Shown: positions 13,001 to 24,924 of the stretch, piece after piece
How the letters are laid out: every line of letters starts with the position of its first letter
Numbering within the stretch: the stretch's first letter is position 1
NCBI RefSeq assembly: GCF_003086295.3
Contig: NC_092051.1
Coordinates: 72,293,772-72,357,771 of the forward strand
Length of the DNA: 64,000 nt
Reading direction: 5' to 3'
DNA from: Arachis hypogaea
Taxonomy: Eukaryota > Streptophyta > Magnoliopsida > Fabales > Fabaceae
Notes under the pieces: generated by a model
What the model was told of the DNA's origin: nothing
What the model saw: the letters and a program-made list of their open reading frames with translations, nothing else
The model's database searches: none
Program-made: the position numbers and the translations under genes

Positions 13001-16000
13001 TACACCTTAAACCAGAAACCACAAACCCTAAAGCCTATACCCTAAACTATAAACCATAAATAAACCATAAACCCTCAACCCCAAACCATAAACTCTAAAC
13101 CTTAAATCCTACACCCTAAACACTAAACCCTAAACCCTTAACCCCAAACCAAAAACCCTAAACCCTACATCCTAAACCCTAAAGCACAAACCCTAAACCC
13201 GAAACTCTAAATCACAAATCATAAACCTTAAACCATAAAACCTAAACCCTAAACCAAAAAACCTAAACCCTAAAACCACAAACCCTAAATCATAAACCCT
13301 CAAACCCAAACCATTATCCCTAAACCCTAAACCCTAAACCATAAACCAGAAACCCTAAACCCTAAACCATAAACCCTCAACCCCAAACGATAAACCGTAC
13401 ACCATAAACCCTACACCAAAAACCTTAAACCACAAACCCTAAAACCTAAACCCCTAAACTATAAACCATAAACCATAAACCCTGAACCCCAAACCATAAA
13501 CCATAAACCATAAACCCTACACCTTAAACCATAAACCACAAACCCAAAACCCTAAACCATAGAACCTCAACCCCAAACCATACACCTTAAACCCTAAACC
13601 CTACAACCTAAACCATAAACCACAAACTCTAAAGCCTAAACCCGAAACTATAAACCCTAAACCCTAAACCATAAGCCATAAACCCCAAACCATAAACCCT
13701 CAACCATAAACCCTAAACCATAAACACAAAACCATAAACCATAAACCATAAACCCTCAACTATAAAGACTAAACACAAAACCATAAACCATAAACCCCAA
13801 ACCATATACCCTAAATCCTAAACACTACACCCTAAACCCTAAACCACAAACCCAAAAGCCTAAACCCTAAACTATAAACCCTAAACCACAAAACCCAAAG
13901 CCTAAACCCTAAATGATAAATCCTAAACCATAAACCCTAAAGCCTAAACCATAAACCATAAACCCTCAAACCCAAACCATAAACCCTAAACCCTAAACTA
14001 CTCCGTAAGCCATAAACCACAAACCCTAAAGTCCAAAGCCTAAACCCTAAACGCTAAACCCTAAACCCTCAACCCTCAACCCTAAACGTTAAACCCTACA
14101 CCCTAAACCCTCAACCCTCCACCCAAAACCCCAAATGCTAAATGCTAAACCACAAACCGTAACCCCTAAACCATAAACCCTAAGGCCTAACCCCCAAACC
14201 CTAAACTATAAACCCTAAATCCTAAATCCTAAACCCTAAATTTCAAATCCTAAAGCCTAAACCGTAAATCACAATCCCTAAACCCTAAACCATTAACCAT
14301 CAACCCAACATCCTAAACCCCAAACCCTAATGCATAAACCCTAAACTATAAACTCCAAACCCTCAACCCTAAACCCTCAACCCTCAACCCTAAACCCTAA
14401 ACCCTAAACACTAAACCCTAAACCCTAAACCCTAAACCACAAACCATAAAGCCTAGACCCTAATCCTTAAACCACAAACACTAAAACCTAAACCCTAAAC
14501 TCTAAACCATAAACCATAAACCCTCAACCCCAAACTATAAACCAAATATACAAAACCGTAAACCCTAAATCCTAAACCCTAAACCACAAACCCTAAAGCC
14601 TCAACCCCAAGCTATAAACCATAAACCGTAAAGCCTACATCCTAAACACTAAACCACAAACCCTAAACCCTAAACCCTAAACCTTAAAGCCTAAAGCCTA
14701 GAGTCTAAACCCTAAACCGAAAACCCTAAACCCCAAACCATAAACGCTAAACCATAAACCTACTCCCTAAGCCATAAACAACAACCCTAAAGGTTAAACC
14801 CCTAAACCCTAAACCCTAAACCACAAACCCTAAATCCTAAACGCTAAACCATAAACCCTCAACCCCAAACCATAAACCCTAAACCCTAAACCCTACACCT
14901 TAAACCAGAAACCACAAACCCTAAAGCCTATACCCTAAACTATAAACCATAAATAAACCATAAACCCTCAACCCCAAACCATAAACTCTAAACCATAAAT
15001 CCTACACCCTAAACACTAAACCCTAAACCCTTAACCCCAAACCAAAAACCCTAAACCCTACATCCTAAACCCTAAAGCACAAACCCTAAACCCGAAACTC
15101 TAAATCACAAATCATAAACCTTAAACCATAAAACCTAAACCCTAAACCAAAAAACCTAAACCCTAAAACCACAAACCCTAAATCATAAACCCTCAAACCC
15201 AAACCATTATCCCTAAACCCTAAACCCTAAACCCTAAATCAGAAACCCTAAACCCTAAATCATAAACCCTCAACCCCAAACAATAAATCGTACACAATAA
15301 ACCCTACACCAAAAATCTTAAACCACAAACCCTAAAACCTAAACCCCTAAACTATAAACCATAAACCCTAAACCATAAACCCTAAACCCCAAACCATAAA
15401 CCCTAAACCCTACACCCTAAATCATAAACCACAAACCCAAAACCCTAAACCATAGAACCTCAACCCCAAACCATACACCTTAAACCCTAAACCCTACAAC
15501 CTAAAACATAAACCACAAACTCTAAAGCCTAAACCCGAAACTATAAACCCTAAACCCTAAACCATAAGCCATAAACCCCAAACCATAAACCCTCAACCAT
15601 AAACCCTAAACCTTAAATCCTAAACCCTAACCCTAAACCTTCAATCCTCAACACTAACGTTAATCCCTAAACCACAAACCCTAAAGACCAAACATTAAAC
15701 CCTAAAGCCTAAACTGTAAACCCTAAATCATAAACCCTAAACCATAAACCCTAAAACTTAAACCATAAACCCTAAAGCCTAAACCCTAAACTATAAACAC
15801 TAAACACAAAACCATAAACCATAAACCCCAAACCATATACCCCAAATCCTAAACACTACACCCTAAACCCTAAACCACAAACCCTAAAGCCTAAACCCTA
15901 AACCATAAACCCTAAACCACAAAACCCAAAGCCTAAACCCTAAATGATAAATCCTAAACCATAAACCCTAAAGACTAAACCATAAACCATAAACCCTCAA

Positions 16001-19000
16001 ACCCAAACCATAAACCCTAAACCCTAAACTACTCCATAAGCCATAAACCACAAACCCTAAAGTCCAAAGCCTAAACCCTAAACCCTAAACCCTCAACCCT
16101 CAACCCTAAACCTTAAACCTTAAACCCTTAACCCTCAACCCTCCACCCAAAACCCCAAATGCTAAATGCTAAACCACAAACCGTAACCCCTAAACCATAA
16201 ACCCTAAGGCCTAACCCCCAAACCCTAAACCATAAACCCTAAATCCTAAATCCTAAACCCTAAATTTCAAATCCTAAAGCCTAAACCGTAAATCACAATC
16301 CCTAAACCCTAAACCATTAACCAACAACCCAACATCCTAAACCCCAAACCCTAATGCATAAATCCTAAACCATAAACTCCAAACCCTCAACCCTAAACCA
16401 TAAACCCTAAACCCTACACCCTAAAATCTAAACCCTAAACCGCTAAACCCTAAACCACAAACCAAAAGCCTAAACCCTAATCCTTAAACCACAAACACTA
16501 AAACCTAAACCCTAAACTCTAAACCATAAACCATAAACCCTCAACCCCAAACTATAAACCAAATATACATAACCGTAAACCCTAAATCCTAAACCCTAAA
16601 CCACAAACCCTAAAGCCTCAACCCCAAACTATAAACCATAAACCGTAAAGCCTACATCCTAAACACTAAACCACAAACCCTAAACCCTAAACCCTAAACC
16701 TTAAAGCCTAAACCCTAGAGTCTAAACCCTAAACCGTAAACCCTCAACCCCAAACCATAAACGCTAAACCCTAAACCTACTCCCTAAGCCATAAACAACA
16801 AACCTTAAAGGTTAAACCCCTAAACCCTAAACCCTAAACCACAAACCCTAAAACCTAAACGCTAAACCATAAACCATAAACCCTCAACCCCAAACCACAA
16901 ACCCTAATCCCTAAACCCTAAACCCTAAACCAGAAACCACAAACCCTAAAGCATAAACCCTAAACCCTTAACTCCAAACCAAAAACCTTAAACCCTAAAT
17001 CCTAAACCCTAAAGCACAAACCCTAAACCCGAAACTCTAAACCACAAATCATAAACCTTAAACCATAAAACCTAAACCCTAAACCAAAAAACCTAAACCC
17101 TAAAACCACAAACCCTAAATCATAAACCCTCAAACCCAAACCATTATCCCTAAACCCTAAACCCTAAACCAGAAACCCTAAACCCTAAACCATAAATCCT
17201 CAACCCCAAACGATAAACCGTACACCATAAACCCTACACCAAAAACCTTAAACCACAAACCCTAAAACCTAAACCCCTAAACTATAAACCATAAACCCTA
17301 AACCATAAATCCTAAACCCCAAACCATAAACCCTAAACCCTACACCCTAAACCATAAACCACAAACCCAAAACCCTAAAACATAGAACCTCAACCCCAAA
17401 CCATACACCTTAAACCCTAAACCTTACAACCTAAACCATAAACCACAAACTCTAAAGCGTAAACCCGAAACTATAAACCCTAAACCCTAAACCATAAGCC
17501 ATAAACCCCAAACCATAAACCCTCAACCATAAACCCTAAACCTTAAATCCTAAACCCTAAACCCTAAACCTTCAATCCTCAACACTAACGTTAAACCCTA
17601 AACCACAAACCCTAAAGACCAAACACTAAACCCTAAAGCCTAAACTGTAAACCCTAAATCATAAACCCTAAACCATAAACCCTAAAGCTTAAACCCTAAA
17701 CCCTAAAGCCTAAACCCTAAACTATAAACACTAAACACAAAACCATAAACCATAAACCCCAAACCATATACCCTAAATCCTAAACACTACAACCCTAAAC
17801 CCTAAACCACAAACCCTAAAGCCTAAACCCAAAACCATAACCCTGAATCCTAAACCATAAACCCTAAACCATAAAACCCAAAGCCTAAACCCTAAATGAT
17901 AAATCCTAAACCATAAACTCTAAAGCCTAAACCATAAACCATAAACCCTCAAACCCAAACCATAAACCCTAAACCTACTCCATAAGCCAAAAACCACAAA
18001 CCCTAAAGTCCAAAGCCTAAACCCTAAATGCTAAACCCTAAACCCTCAATCCTCAACCCTAAACCTTAAACCCTAAACCCTTAACCCTCAACACTCAACC
18101 CAAAACCCCAAATGCTAAATGGTAAACCACAAACCGCAACCCCTAAACCATAAACCCTGAGGCCTAACCCCCAAACCCTAAACCTTAAACCCTAAATTCT
18201 AAACCCTAAACCCTAAATCACAAACCATAAAGCCTAAACCTTAAATCACAATCCCTAAACCCTAAACCATTAACCATCAACCCTACATCCTAAACCCAAA
18301 ACCCTAATGCATAAACCCTAAAACATAAATTCCAAACCCTCAACCCTAAACCCTAAACCCTAAACCCTAAACTGTTAAACCCTAAACCACAAACCATAAA
18401 GCCTAAACCCTAATCCTTAAACCACAAACACTAAAACCTAAACTCTAAACTCTAAACCATAAACCATAAACCATAAACGCTCAACCCCAAACTATAAACC
18501 AAATGTACAAAACCGTAAACCCTAAATCCTAAACCCTAAACCACAAAACCTAAAGCCTCAACCCCAAACTATAAACCATAAATCGTAAAGCCTACATCCT
18601 AAACACTAAACCACAAACCCTAAACCCTAAAGCCTAGACCCTAAAGCTTAAACCCTAAAGTCTAAACCCTAAACCGTAAACCCTTAAGCCCAAACCATAA
18701 ATGCTAAACCCTAAACCTACTCCCTAAGCCATAAACAACAAACCCTAAAGGCTAAACCCCTAAACCCTAAACCCTAAATCATAGATCCTAAACCCTCAAT
18801 CCTAAACCCTAAATCCAAAATGCCAACCCTCATCACTATACCCTAAACCCCAAATCCTAAATGCTAAACCACAAACCGCAAACCCTAAACCATAAACTCT
18901 AAGGCCTAAACCCCAAACCCTAAACCAGAAACCCTAAATCCCCAGCTCAAAACCCTAAACCCTAAACCACAAACCCTAAAGCATAAACCTTAAATCATAT

Positions 19001-22000
19001 CCCCTAAACACTAAACAATAAATCCTCAACCCTAAAGCATAAACCTTAAACCCTAAACGATAAACTCCAAACCCTTAAACCTAAACCTTGAACCATAAAC
19101 ACTACACACTAAACCCTATACCCTAACCCGCTAAACCCTAAATGACAAACCATAAACCCTAAGGCATAAACTCTAAAACCTAAACCCCAAGCCCTAAAGC
19201 CTAAAGCATAAACCCAAAAGTCTAAACCCTGAACCACAAACAATAAAGCCTAAACCCTAAACTCTAAACCCTAAACCCTAAACCATAAACCCTCAACTGC
19301 AAACTATAAACTCTAAACCATAAACCCTAAATTCTAAACCATAAACCACAAACCCTAAAGCCTCAACCACAAACCCTAAACCCTAAACCCTAAACCCTAC
19401 ATCCTAAACCATAAATCACAAACCCTAAAACCTAAACCCTAAAATATAAAACCTAAACCCTAAGCCATAAACTCTCAATCCCAAACCATAAACTCTAAAC
19501 CATAAACCTTACACCATAAATCCTAAACCACAAACCCTAAAGCATAAACCTTATACCATAAACCCTCAACCCTAAACCATAAACCCTAAACCCTAAACCA
19601 TACACTCTAACCCCTAAACCCTAAACTACAAACCCTAAAGCCCAAACACTAAATCCTAAACCATAAGGCCTAAAGCCTAAACCACCAACCCTAAAGCCCA
19701 AACACTAAACCCTAAACTCAAGCCCCAAACCCTAAACCTTAAAGCCTAAACCCTAAATCACAAAGACTAAAGCCTAAACCCTAAACCATAAACCTTTAAC
19801 CCCAAACCATAAACTACAAACCCTAAAGCCTAAAACCTAAACTATAAATCCTAAACCCTAAACCCTAAAGTCTAAACCCTAAACCCCACACCCTAAACCC
19901 TAAACCACAAACCTTAAAGCCTAAAGCCTAAACCATAAACCTTCAACCCTAAACCATAAACACTACACCCTAAACCCTATACCCTAAACACTAAACCACA
20001 AATCCTAAACACTACATCCTAAACCATAAACCACAAACCCTAAAGCATAAACACTAAACTATAAACCCTTAACCCTAAACCATAAACCCTAAACCACAAA
20101 CCCCAAAGCCTAAACCCTAAAATGATAAATCCTAAACCCTAAAGCCAAAACCATAAACCATAAACCATCAACCCCAAACCATAAACCCTAAACCGTAAAC
20201 CTACTCCCTAAGCCCTAAACCACAAACCCTAAAGCCTAAACCCCTAAACCCAAAACCCTAAACCATAAACCCTAAATTATAAACTCCAAACCCTTAAATC
20301 TAAACCATAAACCTTAAACACTACACCCTAAACCCTAAACCCTAAACCACTAAGCCCTAAATGACAAACCATAAACCCTAAAGCATAAACCCTAAACCCC
20401 AAGCACTAAAGCCTAAAGCATAAACTCAAAAACCTAAACCCTAAACCACAAACACTAAAACCTAAACACTACACTCTAAACCCTAAATCTTAAACCCTAA
20501 ACACTAAACCCAAATGCCTCAACCCCAAACGATAAGCACTAAACCCTAAACCCTACATTCTAAACCATAAACCACAAACCCTAAAACCTAAACCCTAAAA
20601 TATAAACCACAAACCCTAAGCCATAAACTATCATCCCTAAATAATAAACTATAAACCATAAACCCTACACCATAAACCCTAAACCACAAACCCTAAAGCC
20701 TAAGCCTTGTACCATAAACCCTCAACCCCAAACCATAAACCCTCAATCCTAAACCCTAAACCCTAAATTATAAACCCTAAAGCCCAAACACTAAACCCTA
20801 AACCATAATGCTTAAAGCCAAAGCACAAACCCTAAAACCCAAACACTAAACCCTAAACCCAAGCCCCAAACACTAAACCTTAAACCCTTAATCCCAAACT
20901 ATAAACTACAAACCCTAAACCATAAACCCTCAATCCCAAACCATAAACCCTAAACCCGAAACCCTACATCCTAAACCCTAAACCACAAATCGTAAACCAT
21001 AAACACTAAACCCTAAACACTAAACCCTAAACCCTAAACCCAAAACCACAAACCCTAAAGCCTAAACTCTAAACCCTAAAACCAAAACCCTAACCCACAA
21101 ACACTAAAGCCTAAACCCTAAACTTTAAACCATAACCCCTAAACCATAAACCCTAAACCTTAAACCCCAAACCCTAAAGCATAAACCCTAAACCCTAAAT
21201 AACAAACACTAAAACCTAAACCATAAACTCTAAACCATAAACCATAAACCATAAACCCTCAACCATAAACTATAAATCAAAAATACAAAATCGTAATCCC
21301 TAAATCCTAAACCCTAACCACAAACCCTAAAGCATCAACCCCAAACCATAAACCCTAAATCGAAAAGCCTAGATCCTAAACCATAAACCACAAACCCTGA
21401 AACCTAAACCTTAAAATATAAACCCTAAACCCGAAGCCATAAGCCCAGAACCCCAAACCATAAACACTAAACTATAAACCCTACACCATAAACCTTAAAC
21501 CACAAACCCTAAAGCCTAAACCTTATACCATAAACCCTCAACCCAAACCAGAACCCCTAAACCCTAAACCCTTCACCCTAAGCCCTAAACTCTAAACCTA
21601 AACCCTAAATTCTAAACCCTAAACCCTAAACCATAAACTACAAACCCTAAAGGCCAAACAGTAAACCCTAAACCATAAGGCCTAAAGCCTAAACCACAAA
21701 TCCTAAAGCCCAAACACTAAACCCTAAACCCAAGCTCCAAACCCTAAACCACAAACACTAAAGCCTAAACCATAAACCATAAACCATTAACCCTAAACCA
21801 TAAACCCTAAACCCTAAACCACAAACCCTAAAGCCTAAACCCTAAACTATAAATCCTAAACCATAAACCATAAAGCCTAAACCCTATACCGTAAACAATA
21901 AAGCCTAAACCCTAAACTCTAAACCCTAAACCCTAAACCCTAAATCCTAAACCATAAACCACAAATTCTAAAGCATCAACCCTAAACCATAAACCTTAAA

Positions 22001-22495
22001 CCCTAAACCCTAAACCCTACATCCTAAACCATAAACCACAAACCCTAAAATCTAAACCCTAAATTATAAACCCTAAACCCTAAGCCATAAACCCTCAACC
22101 CCAAACCATAAACCCTAAGTCATAAACCCTACACCATAAACCTTAAACCACAAATCCTAAAGCCTAAACCTTATACCATAAACCCTCAACCCAAAACCAT
22201 AAACCCAAAAACCTAAACACTACACCCTAAACCCTAGTCTCTAAACTCTAAATCCTAAACCCTAAAAATTAAACCCTAAACTACAAACCCTAAAGCCCAA
22301 ACACTAAATCCTAAACCATAAGGCCTAAACCCTAAACCACAAACCCTAAAGCCCAAACACTAAACCTTAAACACAAGCCCCATACCCTAAACTCTAAAGC
22401 CTATACCCTAAACCACAAACACCAAAGCCTACACCCTAAAGCATAAACCCTTAACCCCAAACCATAAACCCTAAACCACAAACCCTAAAGCCCAA
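10013..22495. repeat. Degenerate 7 bp telomere-like satellite (CCCTAAA type)
   Basis: Almost every unit is CCCTAAA or a one-base variant (CCATAAA, CCACAAA, CCTCAA, GCCTAAA), always on the same strand over 12.5 kb, unlike the flipping array before it. The variants are ordered, not random: see the higher-order repeat at 10015-18800. From about 18800 to 22495 the same variants recur but in a more diverged order. No coding sequence or RNA gene is seen. Confidence 0.95.
10015..18800 (+). repeat. Higher-order repeat of 1.84-2.03 kb within the CCCTAAA array, about 4.7 copies
   Basis: Rare words recur at a near-constant spacing. ACTCCGTAAG or ACTCCATAAG is at 10281, 12127, 14000, 16031 and 17977 (spacings 1846, 1873, 2031, 1946). 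CAAATATAC or CAAATGTAC is at 10811, 12650, 14543, 16560 and 18500 (1839, 1893, 2017, 1940). CTCCCTAAG is at 11031, 12870, 14763, 16780 and 18720 (1839, 1893, 2017, 1940). The three series agree, so whole blocks of about 270 units were copied together; differences in spacing are small insertions or deletions inside blocks. A more diverged relative of the block continues to about 22.5 kb and again after the solo LTR (a CTCCATAAG-type word near 24995). Confidence 0.9.
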
Positions 22496-23536
22496 TGATG
22501 AGGGAAAAACAATTCCACACAAACTCACCAGCAAGTGTACCGGGTCGCATCAAGTAGTAATTACTCACAAGAGTGAGGTCGATCCCACAGGGATTGATGG
22601 ATTGAGCAATTTTAGTTAGGTGATGAATTTAGTTAAGCGAATATTTGATGATTTGAGTGAAACTTGATTGATAGAAGCTAAATTGCAAGTAAATAAAAAT
22701 GCAGAAGATAAATTGTGCAGGAAAGTAAAGTGTAGAAGTGGTAAATTGCAGAAACTTAAAGTGCAAGAAAGTAAAAGAAGTGAAACTTAAATTGCAAGAA
22801 AAGTAAATTACAGAAACTTAAAGTGTAAGAAATGTAAATTGCTGAATCTAAATTGCTGAGAAATGTAAAGTGCTTGAAGAGTAAAAGGATTTGGGTACTG
22901 AGATTCAGAATTGAACAAGAAAATGCAAGCTAAAGTGAATCAGAGAGCTAAGAGATGGAGAGATTCAGCTCAGCAGCCAAACAGAAATGTAAAATTGCTT
23001 GAAGAAACAAACAGCAAGAAAACTTAACTTAATTATGAAATTCTAAAAGAGAAGTTGAAGATCAAAGAAGAGCAGTGAGATCAGAAAGCAGATCTAGATC
23101 TCAATTACTCCCTTGATCAATCAGAAAAGAAATTGCAGAAGAAATGAAAATGAAAATAGCAAAGAAGATTTAGATCAAATTTTTCAATTCTTAGAACTAT
23201 ATGAAAGAAAATCAAAGATGATTCTCAGATCAAGAAACCCAATGGAGTTCTTCAATTTGAATTTAGAAACCCAAAACAGAAAGTAGAAGTTGCAGACGAA
23301 AGAAAATGAAAACAGAAAGCAAACTAGATCCAATCCCAATTCCCAAATTCAAAACAAATGAAAATTAAAAGTAAAAAAACTAAAAATGAGCAAAAGGTCC
23401 TTTACAAATAAAATTAACCCCTATTTATACACTTTCTGTTTTGGTTTTCAAAGCTTGGAGTGGGCCTTTTCAAATTTGTAAAGAAGTGGATCTAGGATGG
23501 CACTTGATTAAAATTTGGTTGGATGCATGCTCCAGT

Positions 23537-24205
23537 GGAGCGTTTAGTTCATTTTAGTGAACGCTACGTTCACTACTCCAAGCATGTGCTTCCCTCGTGC
23601 CAATTTTCCTTTATTGGTATGTGCTTCTTTGAAAACGTTCACAAAAGTGAACGCTACGTTCATTCAATTGAACATTCCTTCCTTGTTGCGCTCCTTGGTG
23701 TGCATTTGGCCTCTCCTAGCATTCAATATTTGAACGCTACGTTGCCTTTATGAACGCTGGCCTTGCTCCTTTGGTGCTCCCTCTTGATTGAGCGCGATAA
23801 ACTTCACAAAGGTGAACGTGGCGTTCAAACTCTTGAATGCTACCTCTTGTTTTGCTTTGTGCATGACCAGCTTTCCTTGGTTCCAAGCCTTGAGTCACGA
23901 GAAAGTTCACTAAAGTAAACGCTGCGTTTGAATTTTTGAGTGCTACCCCAATGTTGGCTTTTGAGTGTGGTTTTTTTGGGCTTTAAAGATGCTTATCCCT
24001 TGTGCTTCAATTTCATGCCAAATATATATTGTTATATATCGTTGGAAAGCTCTGAATGTCAGCTTTCAAATACATCTAGAAGCGTGTCAATTAGATATCT
24101 GTAGCTCAAGTTATGCTCCTTTGAAGAATGCATGGTCGCGCTGTTTTGGAGGCCGAAAACGTTCACTAAAGTTAACGTGGCGTTCACTTGTTTGAACGCT
24201 GGCTG
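23537..24205. repeat. Cluster of GAACGC..GCGTTC dyads inside the solo LTR
   Basis: Words such as GTGAACGCTACGTTCA, GTGAACGTGGCGTTCA and TGAACGCTACGTT recur at irregular 40-130 bp spacing, each an imperfect inverted repeat, often next to a second CACTAAAGTGAA type inverted word. They occupy the same relative place in this LTR as the GGCGTT/AACGCC dyads in the LTR of elements A and B. Confidence 0.7.
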
Positions 24206-24560
24206 TTTGGAGGCCAAATTTTAGCGCCAGCTTCTGAGGCCCAAACTTGATGTTCACCCCATACTATTATATATTGCTGGAAAGCTATGAATGTCTACTT
24301 TCCAATGCATTTAAGAGCGCATCCTTCCAAGCTCTATAGCTCAAGTTATCTTCCTTGGAAGGTGAAGAGGTCAGCTGGCCTTACTGCAGGTTGATACTAT
24401 GTTCATCTTTGCTCTTTCGGATTAAGTTTTCTACCTCAGATTTAGTGTCCACCATGCAGTTCCATATATGCTTGGAAAGCTCTAGATGTCTACTTTCCAA
24501 TGCCACTAAAATCACCTCATTTGGAGCTTTGTAGCTCGAGTTATTCTTGTTGGACTGGGA
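24030..24560. repeat. Three tandem copies of a GGAAAG..CTTTCC hairpin module
   Basis: Each copy has an AT-rich lead (ATATAT or ATATG), a GGAAAG arm (24043, 24279, 24474), about 14 bases containing GATGTC or AATGTC, the CTTTC(C) arm, then a word close to TGTAGCTCAAGTTA. Spacings are 236 and 195 bp. A relative of the module lies in the LTRs of element B (45646 and about 63920) and element A (about 34830). Confidence 0.7.
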
Positions 24561-24924
24561 AGAGGTCAGGGTTGCAAATCCTCTTTGCTCCTCCTTGAGT
24601 CTGTTTCCACTCTTTTGCCACCTTGGGGTTGTGATTCTTCTTTTAGTGCTTTTATTGCTCCTTCTCCTTTAACTTTTCATCTATCATCAACCAAACAAAG
24701 ACATCAAAGCCTTGGCATAATCATCAACTCTTGCATCATTCATATTATCAACTAAATCTTGCAAGAATTCTAATGAAAATGCATAAAATTACCAATGTTT
24801 GATTGAATCTAGACAAGCATGAAATTCTCACTTAAACACTTACTTATTGCCTAAAAATGCATGAACACCAAGTGAAAACTAATGAAATAGGCTTGTGAAA
24901 CTAGCCTAACATGACTTGTCATCA

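Larger units (their letters stand above)
22496..24924 (-). mobile_element. Solo LTR, about 2.43 kb, minus orientation, no clear target duplication
   Basis: A unique island in the satellite with inverted ends TGATGA (22496-22501) and TCATCA (24919-24924). The word CAAGTGTACCGGGTCG and the stretch GGTCGATCCCACAGGGATTG near the left end correspond to the end of the LTRs of elements A and B, which puts this LTR on the minus strand. There is no internal domain. The five bases outside differ (CCCAA left, CATAA right), so the flanks either mutated or the LTR formed by recombination between two insertions. Inside are a cluster of GAACGC/GCGTTC dyads (about 23537-24205) and three copies of a GGAAAG hairpin module (24040-24560). 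No protein-coding potential is seen; the short open frames run through the dyad repeats. Confidence 0.78.

Noticed and set aside
23523..24195. Two 76-residue plus-strand frames in the 2.4 kb solo LTR
   Set aside because: They translate the GAACGC dyads and hairpin modules; there is no domain and no second copy to support coding.
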